Source: Alentia gelatinosa
Taxonomy: Eukaryota; Annelida; Polychaeta; Phyllodocida; Polynoidae
NCBI GenBank assembly: GCA_950022655.1
Contig: OX465579.1
Coordinates: 13,677,088 to 13,741,087 of the forward strand
Direction: 5' to 3'
DNA: 64,000 bases
Of this stretch, positions 1-12,068 are shown piece by piece (position 1 is the first letter of the stretch; each line of letters opens with the position of its first letter). The notes under the pieces are model-generated. The model had not been told where the DNA came from and did not search any database. It was given only the letters and a program-made list of their open reading frames with translations. The position numbers and the translations under genes were made by a program.

Positions 1-429
1 GCAGGCGCCAGCTTAGAACCAGGATTAAGACACGCGGAGACGGAAATGTTGTATGACAACGTGGTCACCCGAGTTCAAAAAGACCTAATCTCGTGCGCGT
101 GAGATTTGCAGGGGGGCGTACCCGCGATAAACACCTCTGGATTTAGGGACGCGGCGGCTGTATTGATTCCTGACGCGCGAGAGACGCTGAGGGGACGCGC
201 GGGGGACGCCCGACCCGCGTCTTGATACGCCTAGATAAAGTGTCACTCGCCGCTGGCGAATGAATTAGGAATTTAGCCTCAAGTACATCCTCCGCTGTCG
301 TATCTCTGACCCCGGATGCCAATTTCTCCGGGCACGAGGCACGCCCGGAGCTTTTACGCCGTGTGGCCGGGCGACTGGGTCCGGCAACATGACACGAGAT
401 AAATCAAGACGTTTAGATGGGGCGGGCAC
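1..429. other. GC-rich single-copy-looking sequence, no gene seen
   Basis: No convincing reading frame, RNA gene or repeat was recognised here. It is GC-rich, CpG-bearing DNA up to the left target duplication of the first minisatellite-bearing element. Confidence 0.4.
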
Positions 430-438
430 GGGCCGGCA

Positions 439-1502
439 TAGACTTGCTCAAGTCTTTGATTATGAACAGTCATTAAATGATTAAACACAATAAGAATAAA
501 GTTCATTATAGTATGTATCTTTCTCTGACTGGCCCATGAATCAAAGACTTGCTCAAGTCTTTGATTATGAACAGTCATTAACTGATTAAACACAATAAGA
601 ATAAAGTTCATTTTAGTATGTATCCTTCTCTGACTGGCCCATGAATAAAAGACTTGTCCACTATGAATGAAATCTCCTGTTTATGGCCCCAAGCTGCTCC
701 CTGTAACCCTATACCTCCTCATACCCCTCCCCCTCCCTTCCTTCAGTTCTCTGGCCGTGTGTGTTGTCATAGCAATGAATTTCGCCTGCTCCTGACTGTG
801 ATCTGATTGAGATCAAAGTGAGAGAGTATCAATCTCCCAGCAGATATCCTGTCCAGTAGCCAGGATATCTATATGGAGAGTGTTGGGAATACTGGTGCTA
901 AACAGCGCCAAAAATCCAACACCGTTACCCATTGTACCAGTCTCTGTCTCCCAGCGAGGAGGGTAGCCATAGTATGCAGGGACTGGAGCCTGTATCCCAG
1001 TGAGGAGGGTAGCCATAGGATGCAGGGACTGGAGCCTGTATCCCATCGAGGAGGGTAGCCATAGGATGCAGGGACTGGAGCCTGTATCCCAGCAAGGAGG
1101 GTAGCCATAGGATGCAGGGACTGGAGCCTGTATCCCAGGGAGGAGGGTAGCCATAGGATGCAGGGACTGGAGCCTGTATCCCAGCGAGGAGGGTAGCCAT
1201 AGGATGCAGGGACTGGAGCCTGTATCCCAGGGAAAAGGGTAACCATGGGATGCAGGGACTGGAGCCTGTATCCCAGCAAGGAGGGTAGCCATAGGATGCA
1301 GGGACTGGAGCCTGTATCCCAGGGAGGAGGGTAGCCATAGGATGCAGGGACTGGAGCCTGTATCCCAGCGAGGAGGGTAGCCATAGGATGCAGGGACTGG
1401 AGCCTGTATCCCAGGGAAAAGGGTAACCATGGGATGCAGGGACTGGAGCCTGTATCCCAGCGAGGAGGGTAGCTATAGGATGCAGGGACTGGAGCCAGTC
1501 TA
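439..1502 (+). mobile_element. Minisatellite-bearing TIR element, copy 1
   Basis: The element starts TAGACTTGCTCAAGTCT and ends GACTGGAGCCAGTCTA; the two ends are inverted repeats (14 of 17 match) and each can fold into its own hairpin. It is flanked by GGGCCGGCA (430-438) and GGGCCGACA (1503-1511), a 9-bp target duplication with one mismatch. The left ~105 bp is duplicated in tandem (441-545 and 546-650). A unique segment follows, then an array of about 12 46-bp units that runs into the right end. No transposase is encoded, so it is non-autonomous. The class is unassigned; a 9-bp duplication fits Mutator-like or foldback elements. Confidence 0.85.
943..1498 (+). repeat. 46-bp minisatellite, about 12 units
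   Basis: The unit reads GGATGCAGGGACTGGAGCCT, then GTATCCCAGCGAGGAGGGTA, then GCCATA, with point variants. All three minus-strand frames stay open because the unit has no stop on that strand and 46 is not a multiple of three. The resulting proline/tyrosine-rich frames (period 46 residues) are not evidence of a gene. Confidence 0.95.
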
Positions 1503-1511
1503 GGGCCGACA

Positions 1512-1885
1512 TTGTGGCCGGACACCTCGTCAGCCCGGCGGTGACACGAGGCGAACTCGGCCAAATGGAGATCTGTAGTCGGGCGCCAGGTGGCGACCTC
1601 TCGCGCCACGCGAGGTTACGCGAGATAATGAAGTTGGTCCGAGAGGTCAGCCTCGTTTTGATTCTGTGTCGTAAGGTGGTAAAACGCGGGATCGCGGGCA
1701 ATGCAGTCCAGATCATTCTGAACCGCGTGTAATGACTTTAGCATTCCTATGCTGTGTACCGTTATCCATTATCTTTTTTATAATTATGACTAAAACTGCA
1801 CTGCCAACTAAAATGTATTTATCATAAAACATTTTGAAATACGAGTCATTAAAAGATACGAGAATAATCGTTGAGACAACAGTTA
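1512..1885. other. GC-rich then AT-rich intergenic sequence
   Basis: The first ~230 bp is GC-rich and single-copy looking, with a GCCAGGTGGCG stretch near 1586. The rest is AT-rich. No gene was recognised. Confidence 0.4.
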
Positions 1886-2130
1886 GGTCCGGCGTCCACC
1901 TACTACGATATGGCCCCGATATAGTCTACGATGCAACTTCCGATACAAAATCAAAATCGCGTCGGATGGTCACCTAATATCGGGGCAGTTCATCACGTTT
2001 CTGCAATTAGACACCGATAAAAAAACCATACAATACGTAGTGGATTGTCATGTCTAGACATATGTTTACGATTTTGCACCTTCCCAATATATCTTTGATA
2101 TTGACTTTTTATATCGAAGCCATATCGAGA
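1886..2130 (+). mobile_element. PIF/Harbinger-like MITE, copy A (right end lost)
   Basis: It begins GGTCCGGCGTCCACC after TTA (1883-1885) and follows the family sequence for ~245 bp. It diverges before the right terminal repeat, so it is truncated or decayed. Confidence 0.8.
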
Positions 2131-3327
2131 TTTTAGTTGTAAAATGAATTACATTTATCTGTATGTATCACTTCTATCTACGTAATATAGTAGTACGACT
2201 ATTGCTTTGAAAACAGACCTTTCCTTGTGAAATACTAGTCTTTAAATACCTTTTATCAAATGATCGAAGACGAAAATATGTTGAAAAAATAAATATCTCT
2301 AACATGTGATATCATAAGCAGGGACATTATAGCATTCTCAAAATTATCCTTAAAGGCCCCTTTAGAATTGCATTTGTCTTTGAGTAAGAAAGCATATGAG
2401 GATACTCAAGTACAAATGGTTTATTCTTTTTCTGAAGTAGAGAAAAACTCATACAAAAACCAGACACAGTTATTTGTATTTGAAGGTGTTATTATTCAGC
2501 CATGATGACAGTTAGTATACATGTTGGTATCAGCATTTGTCACGACGTGTCGGGCATGTTGAATGCACTTCATCAAGTGATTATTATTTTTATTTTTCAT
2601 GCAATCAAATTTCATTTCAGTACATATTACATCAAAGTATTCACACTTGTATTATGATGATGCATTAATTTCTGTACAAGCTGAGGTAATATTCCCAATC
2701 AATTGTGATACAAGAACGAGTACAAATTCCTTTACAATATCGAAGGTCCAGTGCCATACAGAGGAAAGCACAACTGACAATACTCTTTCAAAAATAAAAA
2801 GTTGCAGTATTTCTGATGCATTGAAACGTCCTTATCGTGATGAGAGGTAAAGAACAGAAGAAAGGGGTGAGAAGATAAGATGGAGATTAAATAAGGAGTC
2901 GTGGAGTGCAAGTACAAGTTTTAATACTAGAAGCGGGCGCGCTGCGCCAGACCTTACATTAAGGTAGATAATCAGATAATCATAAGTGGACAGGTAAAAC
3001 ATGATAACTAATTAAAGTTGTCATGTAAGATTACATAACATGCGGTAATCTATTATTGATCATAACCATTATAAATAAGTGATAAACTTTTATTAATCAT
3101 AACCATTATGTCAAGTTATGTGATATGTCTTAATCATCAATACACATCTAAAAGAGCTAAGGCACTAATCATTATGAATATGATAAGGTAATATTAATTT
3201 AACCATTATGCCAAGTTATGTAAGTAGGCTTACACATAAGTAAACACTTATAAGAGCTTTGAGTTCTTGTTCTGCTGCGAGCGCGCTGAGGCAAGTGGCC
3301 ACCGTGGAGGGTGGTAGCTGACCGTTA
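2131..3327. other. AT-rich intergenic, no gene
   Basis: Only short degenerate repeats are seen, for example repeated 'ataaccattatg' phrases between about 3040 and 3215. No coding signal was recognised. Confidence 0.4.
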
Positions 3328-4000
3328 GGCCCGGCGTCCACCTACTACGATATGGCACCGATATGCCCTACGATGCACCTCCCGATAAAAAATCAAAATC
3401 GCGTCGGAAGGTTACCTGATATCGAGACAGTTGACTACGTTTCTGCGATTAGACACCGATAAAACCCCCATACAATGCGTGGTGGATTGGCATGTCTAGA
3501 CATATGTCTACGATTTTGCACCTTCCCGATATGGCACCGATTTTGACTTTTTGTATCGGTGCCATATCGGGAGGTCTACGATTCTATCGTAGTTTTTTTT
3601 TTAGTTTTTTTTTTTATCAGTTTTTATTAGGGGTAATGCTTCTTACATTATCATCACCGGGTTCGGCAACACTGCCGTTCTTCCACCCGGGCCCTCATGG
3701 GTACATTAATCTGGCGTCCATAATCTACAGATTTTTCTAACCCTCATAGATTTTGGCAATTTACATACAACCATTTAATGAAATGATTGAAAAATGAAAT
3801 GAAATACATCATATACATCAATGCATCATACTTGTTGTCACCCATAGCTCAATGTAACATCAGTTTAATTATTAATTATAACCTCGGCTGATCGCAGACA
3901 CGCCTTATCGTCACAATATCCGTTAACTCTTGTACCAATTCACCTTTCTACATTCCATGTTTTGTTTTATTATATTTCAGTTGCAGGTGGACGCCGGGCC
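3328..4000 (+). mobile_element. PIF/Harbinger-like MITE, copy B, split by an insertion
   Basis: The left part (3328-3592) and right part (about 3985-4000) match the family. The flanks TTA (3325-3327) and TTA (4001-4003) form the 3-bp target duplication. The MITE is interrupted by about 390 bp of foreign sequence beginning with a T-rich run. Confidence 0.85.
3593..3984 (-). mobile_element. Candidate retroposed insertion inside MITE copy B
   Basis: About 390 bp sits inside the MITE and starts with two long T runs (3593-3615), as expected of a minus-strand retroposon with an A tail. No RNA polymerase III boxes or coding frame were recognised, and the target duplication is unclear. The identity is unknown. 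Confidence 0.4.
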
Positions 4001-4476
4001 TTAAGGGGGAGGCAGGGTTAATTAGGCGCCTGCCTGCCCCTCCCTGTGCCTCCAGCGGGTGTGCCAAACTCCTCCCTGGCCTCCTTATTTAAACCTCTAT
4101 ATAGGTCACATATCTCCTTATAGAATTATTATATCTTGTCTGCATGATAACATCTCCTTATTTCTGATGAATACGGAGATGGCATTTGATTGAGAGTAAG
4201 ATTTGTTACTCCCTTTTTTAACAAAGTAAACAACAGCAAATTGTGGAAAATACAAGATCACGAATTTGTGGATAACCAAGACATGTTCTTGTCCTTGTGC
4301 AAGCGTAGGTAGGCTGACAATCCAAGTGCAGCGGTTTAAGTTGTAATGAAGAAAAGGGAACCATACCATTTATCACCATTAATTCTGATTCAATCAGAGG
4401 ATGATGCCTTGGTTATTTGTGACAGCGGTATTAAATGTTCGTCAATGATGTCATTCTAATCACAGCACTTTTCTTA
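4001..4476. other. Intergenic, no gene
   Basis: A C-rich segment (4008-4085) is followed by AT-rich DNA. Nothing was recognised. Confidence 0.35.
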
Positions 4477-4748
4477 GGCCTTGCGTCGACCTTTTATGAT
4501 AGAAATTTAGACCAATGTATATGGCATCGATACAAAAAGCAAATATTGGAGACATATCGGGAAGGTGCAAAATTATCTAGACATGCCAATCCACCATGCA
4601 TTGTAATGGTTTTTTTCGGTGCCTAATTGCAGAAACATGGTCAGCTGCCCCGATATTAGGTGACCTTCCAACGCAATTTTGAACTTTTTATCGAGAGGTG
4701 CATCGTATACCATAGCGGAGCCATAGCGTAGTAGGTGGATGCTGGGAC
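4477..4748 (-). mobile_element. PIF/Harbinger-like MITE, copy C (diverged)
   Basis: It starts GGCCTTGCGTCGACC after TTA (4474-4476) and ends GGATGCTGGGAC before TTA (4749-4751), giving a matching 3-bp duplication. Its orientation is opposite to copies D and E, and it is the most diverged full copy. Confidence 0.85.
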
Positions 4749-5431
4749 TTACTCACCATCCAGATATGTTCTTCAGCAATAGTGATACCAGAGACATAAA
4801 GATGTGAGTTATTTGTTTAGCCTATAAGAGCCATTCAGGTTATGATTACCTCTTGAATAGTTCTTCTAAGATTCACAAAGTTCAACTGATTAGATACCAT
4901 GCATGTACTTGATGTGGCCAATGTAGCACAAGGCCTTTCTTAGCCCTTTAAGGATGAATGATGCCTCGAGGCATCACCGTGCTATTGCCTCATAAGGCCT
5001 CCAGGCATGACCGCACTAAAGACGTATGATGCCTTGAGGCATTATTTCTCCAATAATTACAAAATCGTTTTAACAAAGAAATAATAGAGCAATATTGAAA
5101 TCTCCACAGAATGTAGATATTACATCATATTTAGTATTTCTATTCAAAAACCAATAAAATATCTAGGATTATGTATCATATTAGGTGATTACAAACTCGA
5201 ATTATGAGTTTGAGGATTATATGCCCATCCTCTAGCAGAACAAATTGCCACCACCAGCTACAACAAATAGAAGATAGATATATGAGCAATGCTTTATATA
5301 GTTTTTGAAGTGATCTATATATAATGTTGTGGAATCATTCTCTTTTTCAGCAACCTGAGGTTTTTTTCATTTATGATGCCTGAAATGACTGTATCGAACA
5401 TGAAAAGATTATGGACGGTCACATGAAAGGG
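4749..5431. other. AT-rich intergenic with isolated 'gatgcctcgaggcat' palindromes
   Basis: Near 4970 and 5028 there are palindromes (GATGCCTYGAGGCAT type) like the core of the 34-bp array at 41.3-42.4 kb, but not in a regular array. No gene was seen. Confidence 0.4.
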
Positions 5432-5712
5432 TAATTTATACCTGAACTACTGAAAAGAGTGGCTTCTCTAAGGCTATGAGAAAATGATCAGTCAGACATT
5501 AGGTAAGATTAGTTCTATTTTCATCATAAAATTAAAAAAGGGAGCAAAACACTCTGATCCGAGTCTCATATTATGTTTTTAACATTAACAGAGAAAAGTC
5601 CATCTCAGATATTTGAATCATCGACTCCGATAAGGAACAAGTATTGGATGAGGGAAAGTCACATGTATTTTGATGTCAAATGAATGAATAAAGCTTTTGC
5701 TAAAACAAAAAT
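5432..5712 (+). repeat. Dispersed repeat R1, copy 1 (possible retroposon 3' end)
   Basis: About 280 bp matches 36022-36296 at high identity and ends in both cases with 'aataaagyttttgcta' and an A-rich tail of different length. A shared body with a variable A-rich 3' end suggests a retroposon tail. No coding frame survives. Confidence 0.7.
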
Positions 5713-6766
5713 TGCCACCACCAGCTCGGCCGCAGTCACCCGTCCTTTAAGGGTTAAATTGGGCGTTTAACCTTGCTCTCCTCAACAATATGCATGAGGC
5801 CCTACAAAACATACCATGAATTATTAACTAAAATGCAAAGGTACATTGACATGTAGTCTCTAGGCTACATACCAAGAGATATTTAGGGTTCATTATTTTA
5901 TATGTTCTAAGATTACTATACCCACCAATAATGTAATTCTCAGAGATATATAAAGAAAGAATCCTGAAAATAATCACACTACAAGACTGTCCTGCCTAAC
6001 TAAGAAAAGCTAAGAGAAACATGGAGTTACCAGCTTTTAGTTTGTGTTAAATATTTCTTTATTCCTTTATAATATCATTATTATTATTCCATTATTCCAT
6101 CCAAACCTTATTTGATTTACACGATATAACCCCATCTGGAATACGACATGGTAGAGCCAACCTGTTACCCGGTAAACTAAAGACCTAACTTCTACAACCA
6201 TCACGTCATGGTACAACCACAATAAAAAAATCCGGAACGATCCACACTTTGCACTTCTAATTTTCAGTCTGTAATCTTTGTCCTTTCAATTAAAATAATC
6301 TAATTAAAGGCGTCGCAATAAGCATGATTTGCTCTTTTAATTTGGCGATGTTTGCAAGTCAGGATGTCCCCTCTTTGTTGGACGCTGTGAAGCCTTGAGA
6401 GTGTCTTTTAACTAATGTCTAGAAGTCAGGTTTATAAACGGGTTTATTTGTGCTACTCTTTCATATATATAAAGCATTTCTATTTGAATATTTACTCGAT
6501 TATTGTCAATAGTAAAACCTACGTATTTTGAAGGGTTGACCATGAAAATCAGTGGTCATATGCCTCTTTATTTTACGGTTAAAATATATTTATGGATTCA
6601 GTTATGTTTTGTACATTATAGTTTAAGTCCAATTTTCGAGGATCTTCTATGATTCGCAGTCTGATTTTTTGGGGTGAAATTTGTCAGTTCCCTATAAGGA
6701 TAATGTGTGAACAATCTGGCCTGATTGACCCTCGGGTAAATGTCGCGGTGGGGAGAGATTCGGTAG
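5713..6766. other. AT-rich intergenic, no gene
   Basis: No coding frame, RNA gene or repeat family was recognised. Confidence 0.35.
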
Positions 6767-6902
6767 AAACCTAACGAGAGTTAGACTTGTCAGTGTTTGT
6801 GCCAAGACGGGAAGGTCGTGTATTACTACGCAAAGTATTAGCTGAGGAACAGACCTGACCAGAGTGGCATAGACACTGACAAGTCTAACTCGAGTTCGGT
6901 TT
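6767..6902. repeat. Hairpin element H1
   Basis: The arms pair GAGTTAGACTTGTCAGTGT (left) with ACACTGACAAGTCTAACTC (right), and pairing continues at both ends. The loop holds GCAAAG and AGCTGAG separated by 'tatt', resembling a split version of the loop core at 43.57 kb. It directly precedes a unit bounded by inverted TATCCTACCC. Confidence 0.75.
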
Positions 6903-6906
6903 CGTA

Positions 6907-7153
6907 TTTATCCTACCCCGTCTCCACAACTTTATGATATTAGGAAAGTCTGACTCGATCCCGTCCATGTTTGACAGCTGTCAGAATTTCTGCTCTTCAG
7001 CCGGAACTATTTACACAGGTGAATAATTCCTGATCACTGATTGATCAATTTTTATATTTCTCTAGGTACATAAATTCTACTTTATGTCATGGCACGCCAC
7101 ATAAAATTTGCCTATGATAAATCAATGACGGTTCTTTACTAGGGGTAGGATAA
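6907..7153. mobile_element. TATCCTACCC-bounded unit T1
   Basis: It starts TTTATCCTACCCC and ends AGGGGTAGGATAA as inverted terminal repeats. The same pairing of this unit with a hairpin recurs at 8.0, 16.8 and 33.2 kb, and in altered form at 45.8 kb. Confidence 0.6.
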
Positions 7154-8006
7154 GGGGTAGGATGGGACGAGCCTCCGGGCCGTAGGGTGTAGCGGGTGAG
7201 GGCTGGCCATAAGCCACAACGTGCCCTGTTTATGTCAGAGTTTCAGCTAACCTGCAGAACCCATCAGTCTAACGTCACCGCTCACCCTCACCCCAGCCTT
7301 GCCCCTGGCCTTTCCACAACTCCCCCCATTTAACACGACCCAAAAAAACCCCAAAGACTTCCCAATTCCCACTCCCGTCATGGTTCATCTGAGAGGAACC
7401 CACGACGGAGGTGTTTGCCGTTAGCATGGCTTTAACCCCGGTGCCAACGGACGACGTTTAATTCCCCGGAGATCAAAGGAAAACAGTGTATTGTTTGTGA
7501 GAAAATTAATTCAATGACTACCCGTGTGGGGCAGCGAGCACGATTAGCTCGTGCCCAGCTTTGCCCATCTGGCGGATGCAGCCAAGCATCAGCCAGTGAG
7601 AGGCCGACCTGATAGGAGCCAGACCGGACCAGATGGGACCTGGACCCGACCAGAGAATGCCGGTCGTAAGTTGACAGGTTACTTGTGCGCCACATGCCCT
7701 GACAAGTTGGCCTCCATTTACCGCTGAAGGGGATAGACAGACCTCCATTGATCCCCAGCTTCTCTGTCTGGAAGCTTGTCCCGTTAGTGGCAGGCATGTC
7801 CTGAGGCTACATTGTCTGACACTGTTTGTACTATTTAGTAAAAAAAAAAAAAAAAAATCCCCACGCCGACTACTAATTACCTCCTCCCCTGGACATATAG
7901 ACTCACCTGTCACTGGTTAATTACTTATAACTATTCAATTAATGTGGTTCGAATCTTTATTGTGGAGATCTTTTATTCCCTTTTGGACTCATGGAGAACC
8001 AGGGTA
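7154..8006. other. Intergenic, no gene
   Basis: It is moderately GC-rich from 7160 to 7800 with an A run at 7841-7857. Minus-strand frames here lack family resemblance and are judged non-coding. Confidence 0.4.
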
Positions 8007-8390
8007 TTATCCTACCCCTAATAAAAAACTCCATAGGCTTAACTTTGGGTCACTGTATTCGGTCTGGAGTTCAGAAAAATGAAAAATATCGCTCTAGTGG
8101 GATAGACTTAACAAATGACGTTATTTGTTTATGTAGAAGTAATTTAGACGGGCGGGGTAGGATAAATTCTAAACCAAACTCCAGTTACTCTGTTATTGTT
8201 CATCGCACTCCAGCAAGATTGCGTATTACTGCTCTCGGCTTCGCCTCGCACAGTAATACTCTATCTTGCCGTCGTGCGATAAACAACAACACAACTACCT
8301 CTTGTTTGGTTTCTCCATATTATTTGCTCGCAGGAAAAGATTATTCATTTAATAGTGGGAAAAACAATTTATACTTTTGGGTACTAGGGG
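8007..8390. mobile_element. TATCCTACCC unit plus hairpin (H2)
   Basis: The unit at 8007-8166 is bounded by TTATCCTACCCC and GGGGTAGGATAAA and holds the family phrase CCATAGGCTTAAC. Next to it is a hairpin with arms GTATTACTG (8223-8231) and CAGTAATAC (8250-8258) and longer outer pairing from about 8190 to 8290. The exact centre is CTCGGCTTCGCCTCG (8234-8248), which on the minus strand contains GCGAAGC. Confidence 0.7.
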
Positions 8391-8454
8391 TTTAGTGATT
8401 AGTAAGAACTTCGAAGTGACCCATATGATTTAAGAGTGGAAAAGGAAAAGATAT

Positions 8455-8608
8455 ACACAATACTGACTGGTTTCAGATACAAGCGGCTGTATGCTGCGAG
8501 GAGTTGATGCGTAGTAATATCCGAGCGTATATGCGAGGAAATTGCGCAGAGTCAACTCCGAGGAGCGTACAACCGCTTATATCTGAAACCAGTCTATATT
8601 GTATTTAT
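8455..8608. repeat. Hairpin element H3
   Basis: The arms begin GACTGGTTTCAGATA and end TATCTGAAACCAGTC, with 'caata' and 'tattg' beyond. The centre reads GTAATATCCGAGCG and GCGAGGA, a core shared with hairpin H5 (24.5 kb) and with remnants at 39.65 and 54.4 kb. Confidence 0.8.
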
Positions 8609-9124
8609 CATCCACCTTTTCTGGAGAAGTGGCATGTCGATATAAGTCTGTTTTAGTTATGCACTATTTTTTCCGAACACACTATTTTTCTGTATGCGAC
8701 ACCCGGAGCATACAACATATCCGTATCCGTCAGGTATGTCCATACAAACTCCCTATGTGTTTTCTATGGACACTTTGTATTAGGTGGATAATAAAAGAAA
8801 AGACCGTATCAATGTATATGTATTCAGTTCCTGATACTCTACAGGCAAGAAGGTTTACTGTTCTGTTTACGGCATTGCATCTTGGGATACAGAGTCTGGT
8901 GTGGATTTTCTCACAGAAGCGTTAAATTATTGCTGAAACCTTACCGCGTCCCTGGTGAGGAAATGCCTCATAATAGTAGAATGTATCAAATGGTAATATA
9001 CTTTGAGACATTAGAGGGTCTAGACTTATCGAACGACACCCTCTTGGCCAGAAGGATTAACTGCACCATTTCGCTTTGTGTGGAAATCTGTTTTATGTAC
9101 GTTGCTTCAAGGTTAAAGTGGTCA
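8609..9124. other. Intergenic with one isolated 73-bp-type unit
   Basis: Between about 8700 and 8795 there is a single inverted copy of the unit that is arrayed at 53.4-54.4 kb (it includes 'ctatggacactttgtat'). No gene was seen. Confidence 0.5.
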
Positions 9125-9360
9125 CATGTAGGCTTCCAGCTTGCTGCAAAACAAAACTATCCCTTCACTATTTGCATGCAGTTCACCGTGATATTAGCAA
9201 AGGAGTTGGGTGTGAATGTCTCAGAGTCTTAGAGGCATGCCCAGCTGACCATGACCAATCACTCAAGACAAAAAAAAGACCCACTGGTACTAGATTTGTT
9301 TGGATCCTAGACTCAGGCAGTTTCAGAAATGGCAAGTTGAGTGGGTGCAAGTTGGTTACA
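9125..9360 (+). repeat. Dispersed repeat R2, copy 1
   Basis: It shares order and sequence with 39239-39600 and, inverted, with 32505-32770. Shared phrases include 'tggatcctagactcagg' and 'cccagctgaccatgacc'. It is a decayed transposon-like repeat with no coding frame. Confidence 0.65.
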
Positions 9361-10894
9361 TAAAGCTATCCATAGACTGAATGTGACTCAATCCTTTTAT
9401 TTTGTTCTACATTTACAATTGCACGCTCATTCATCAATGATGAACAAACCATTTGCTCCTACCTTGTTGAGTCAATGACAACATGTAACCAGACACTTAA
9501 CCAACAGTCACAATACCTTCCACTGCCTATGACATGCTATGTTCCTGTCCAGTTGCTCATCCAAGCTCATCCATTTTTTTATTTTATTATTAGTACCGTA
9601 AGGAGGTACAAAAGAAGCCTCTGCTTGGCAGATTTTCAGGCCACTTTTTATAGAAACAAAGTCACATACTTTTTGATTCAGAAAATCGATCGTCTTCTAT
9701 ATAAGGTTATGTACAAGGAGATTATGGTAAGATGATAAGATGATGAAGATGAGGGCACCCTGGTCCCCGATCTTATAATGACTCTAGCGTGTTTGATTAG
9801 GACAAACCCAACAGGCTAGTTCATGCGTACTAGTCATATCGATTTAGATTTTATACTCCAACCAGTTCGTACATACTTCATTAGCTTACCTCTGGATCTC
9901 CGGAACAATTTTTTTTGGGGGGGGGGGGGTGAGTTTATTGACAGAAGGCATCATACACAAGGTACATGATTTTCAGCCTTGCCGTCAGTGCGGAGGCAAC
10001 AAGAAAACTTCACACAAGAACTAACATCAAGCCAGTTGGTACACAGAGTAGGCCCGAGAAATTGGGCTAATGTATGACAGTAATTCATATTTCATTTCAG
10101 TGTCTGTTCGTTAACCAGGTTTTTGTCCATGTTGCAACAATTACCACCTCCAAATTGGTGGGGTCACACAAGATTCTCAGCAGGTAATCTGGCCCATCAT
10201 AGTCATCATCCATTACGATTTATTGTTCATTATATATTCCCTACAGGTAAAATCACCTGTGACAGAGCAACACAAGTTATGTGGTAGTCAGAGTATAAGG
10301 CACTACACCAAAAAGATGACCTCCAGATCCATGAATAGTCACTGCCTCGTTAGCCACCTAGTCACACACATAATGATTGGAGGCTACAAGTAGTTAGATA
10401 TATTCGACATTTTTATTCATCGGTAGGTAAATAGGGCAGTACATTACGTAACTCAGTAATACTTCTACACAGGTAGTAAAGGTTACGACTAATACATCGG
10501 TGATTATAAGGTAATCTCTGGACAGTCATTACAAGGCTATATCACCCTATGAACATTGTTTTTAGATGTCAGGGAGGGTAGGTGGAAAGTTTTTTTCCTG
10601 TGCAGCGGTTTGGGTTGAAGGAGAAGATGTGCTGCATGGTGGGAATTCCGTTTTATCATCAATCGTATACTAAGACCCCATTGGAAATGTGTGGTGACTC
10701 AGTAAATCACGACCCATTATGTAAAACCTGTAAGATACCATAACTGTGGTATAGGGATTCAGAGTTGTAGTATATGGCCTCAAAACCATGGTATACAGGG
10801 AAAGTAGTCCCTTTGTGCTATAGAGCAAAGAAATGGTCCCTACCGTTATATTCTTTAATATGGCAATGACTGGGTTTAATTCATTTGAAAAGAT
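9361..10894. other. AT-rich intergenic, no gene
   Basis: A T8G12 run lies at about 9911-9930. No coding frame or repeat family was recognised. Confidence 0.35.
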
Positions 10895-11064
10895 GGATAA
10901 TGAATACAACAAACGATGATTATGTGGACAGGTAGGTGGCTCTGTAAACCACTCGAGGTTGACATCGTAATACATTCGCTAGCGCTCATGTATTGCTGCA
11001 CGTCAACCCCTCGTGGTTTACGGTCGCCTGTCTACAAAACCATCGATTATTGTCTATTTATTTG
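10895..11064. repeat. Hairpin element H4
   Basis: The arms include TGTAAACCAC (left) and GTGGTTTACG (right), with further pairing to GACAGG and CCTGTC. The loop is TTCGCTAGCGCTCA, flanked by AATACA and TGTATT. Confidence 0.75.
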
Positions 11065-11467
11065 TCAGATGGCGTAGTGTCATTTCTACAGTGTATGATG
11101 GAGGGATGCTTGTATTGCCGACCAAACATTATATCCAATTTCACAATTAGCCTCAGTTCACCATTCCAACTAATCAAGATCATGTGAATAGTTTGATTAA
11201 CCTAGCTTTTCAAATTGGTATTGTTTCTGGCCTTTAATATCCTCCAGAGTTCAAAAACAAACCCTGATTTTAGATTAGTAAACAGGTCACCTGTTGTAAT
11301 AAGTAACAATATCATGCTCCTTAGATATGGTATAAGACACTCAGTGATACTGGATATATGCTCATTACGGTCTCCATGTTTACATTTTAAAAAGAAGGAA
11401 CATAGACAAGATCACTCATCCCTATCTCATCAATATATCAAGGTGATACTAGACATTTGATGTATAA
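11065..11467. other. AT-rich intergenic, no gene
   Basis: Nothing was recognised. Confidence 0.35.
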
Positions 11468-11749
11468 GGCCCGGCGTCCACCTACTACGATATGGCACTG
11501 ATATGGTCTACGATGCACCTCCTGAAAAAAAATCAAAATCGCGTCAGAAGGTCACCTAATATCGGGGCAGTTGACCACATTTCTGCAATTAGACACCGAT
11601 AAAAAACCCATACAATGCGTGGTGGATTGGCTTGTCTAGACATATGTCTATGATTTTGTACCTTCCCGATATGGCACCGATTCTGACATTTTGTAACGGT
11701 GACATATTGGGAGGTCTACGATTCTATCGTAGTAGGTGGACGCCGGGCC
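11468..11749 (+). mobile_element. PIF/Harbinger-like MITE, copy D (282 bp)
   Basis: It begins GGCCCGGCGTCCACCTACTA and ends with the reverse complement. The flanks are TAA on the left and TTA on the right, so the 3-bp duplication matches at two of three bases. Confidence 0.9.
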
Positions 11750-12059
11750 TTAGGTTGTCAATATTGAATCTGATAGAATACTTAATTTGAATGTCCCTAA
11801 GATAAAAGGGCCCGAATGAAGAAACGGTATCCCTGCCGATTTCGGTGTTTGTAAAAATACAATTCCCTTAACAAATTGTTTAAAACAAATATCAAGTTTA
11901 TGTACATGTATGCTGAAGATTCTGCTGTTACTGCTACTGTTACCTCCTCGTGATTTTTCAACAAGTGGCTTGTGGTCGTGTGACCAGACCAGGGGCCATA
12001 TGTGTCCAACATGGCTGTTCTAGCCACAAGACATAAGCCATGCCCCACACCACAGATTG
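11750..12059. other. Intergenic, no gene
   Basis: Nothing was recognised apart from the flank of the next element. Confidence 0.35.
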
Positions 12060-12068
12060 CCCTTGAAG

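Noticed and set aside
439..1502. Helentron-type (HINE/DINE-like) element
   Set aside because: The internal minisatellite and hairpin ends suggested it, but the 9-bp target duplications do not fit rolling-circle insertion.
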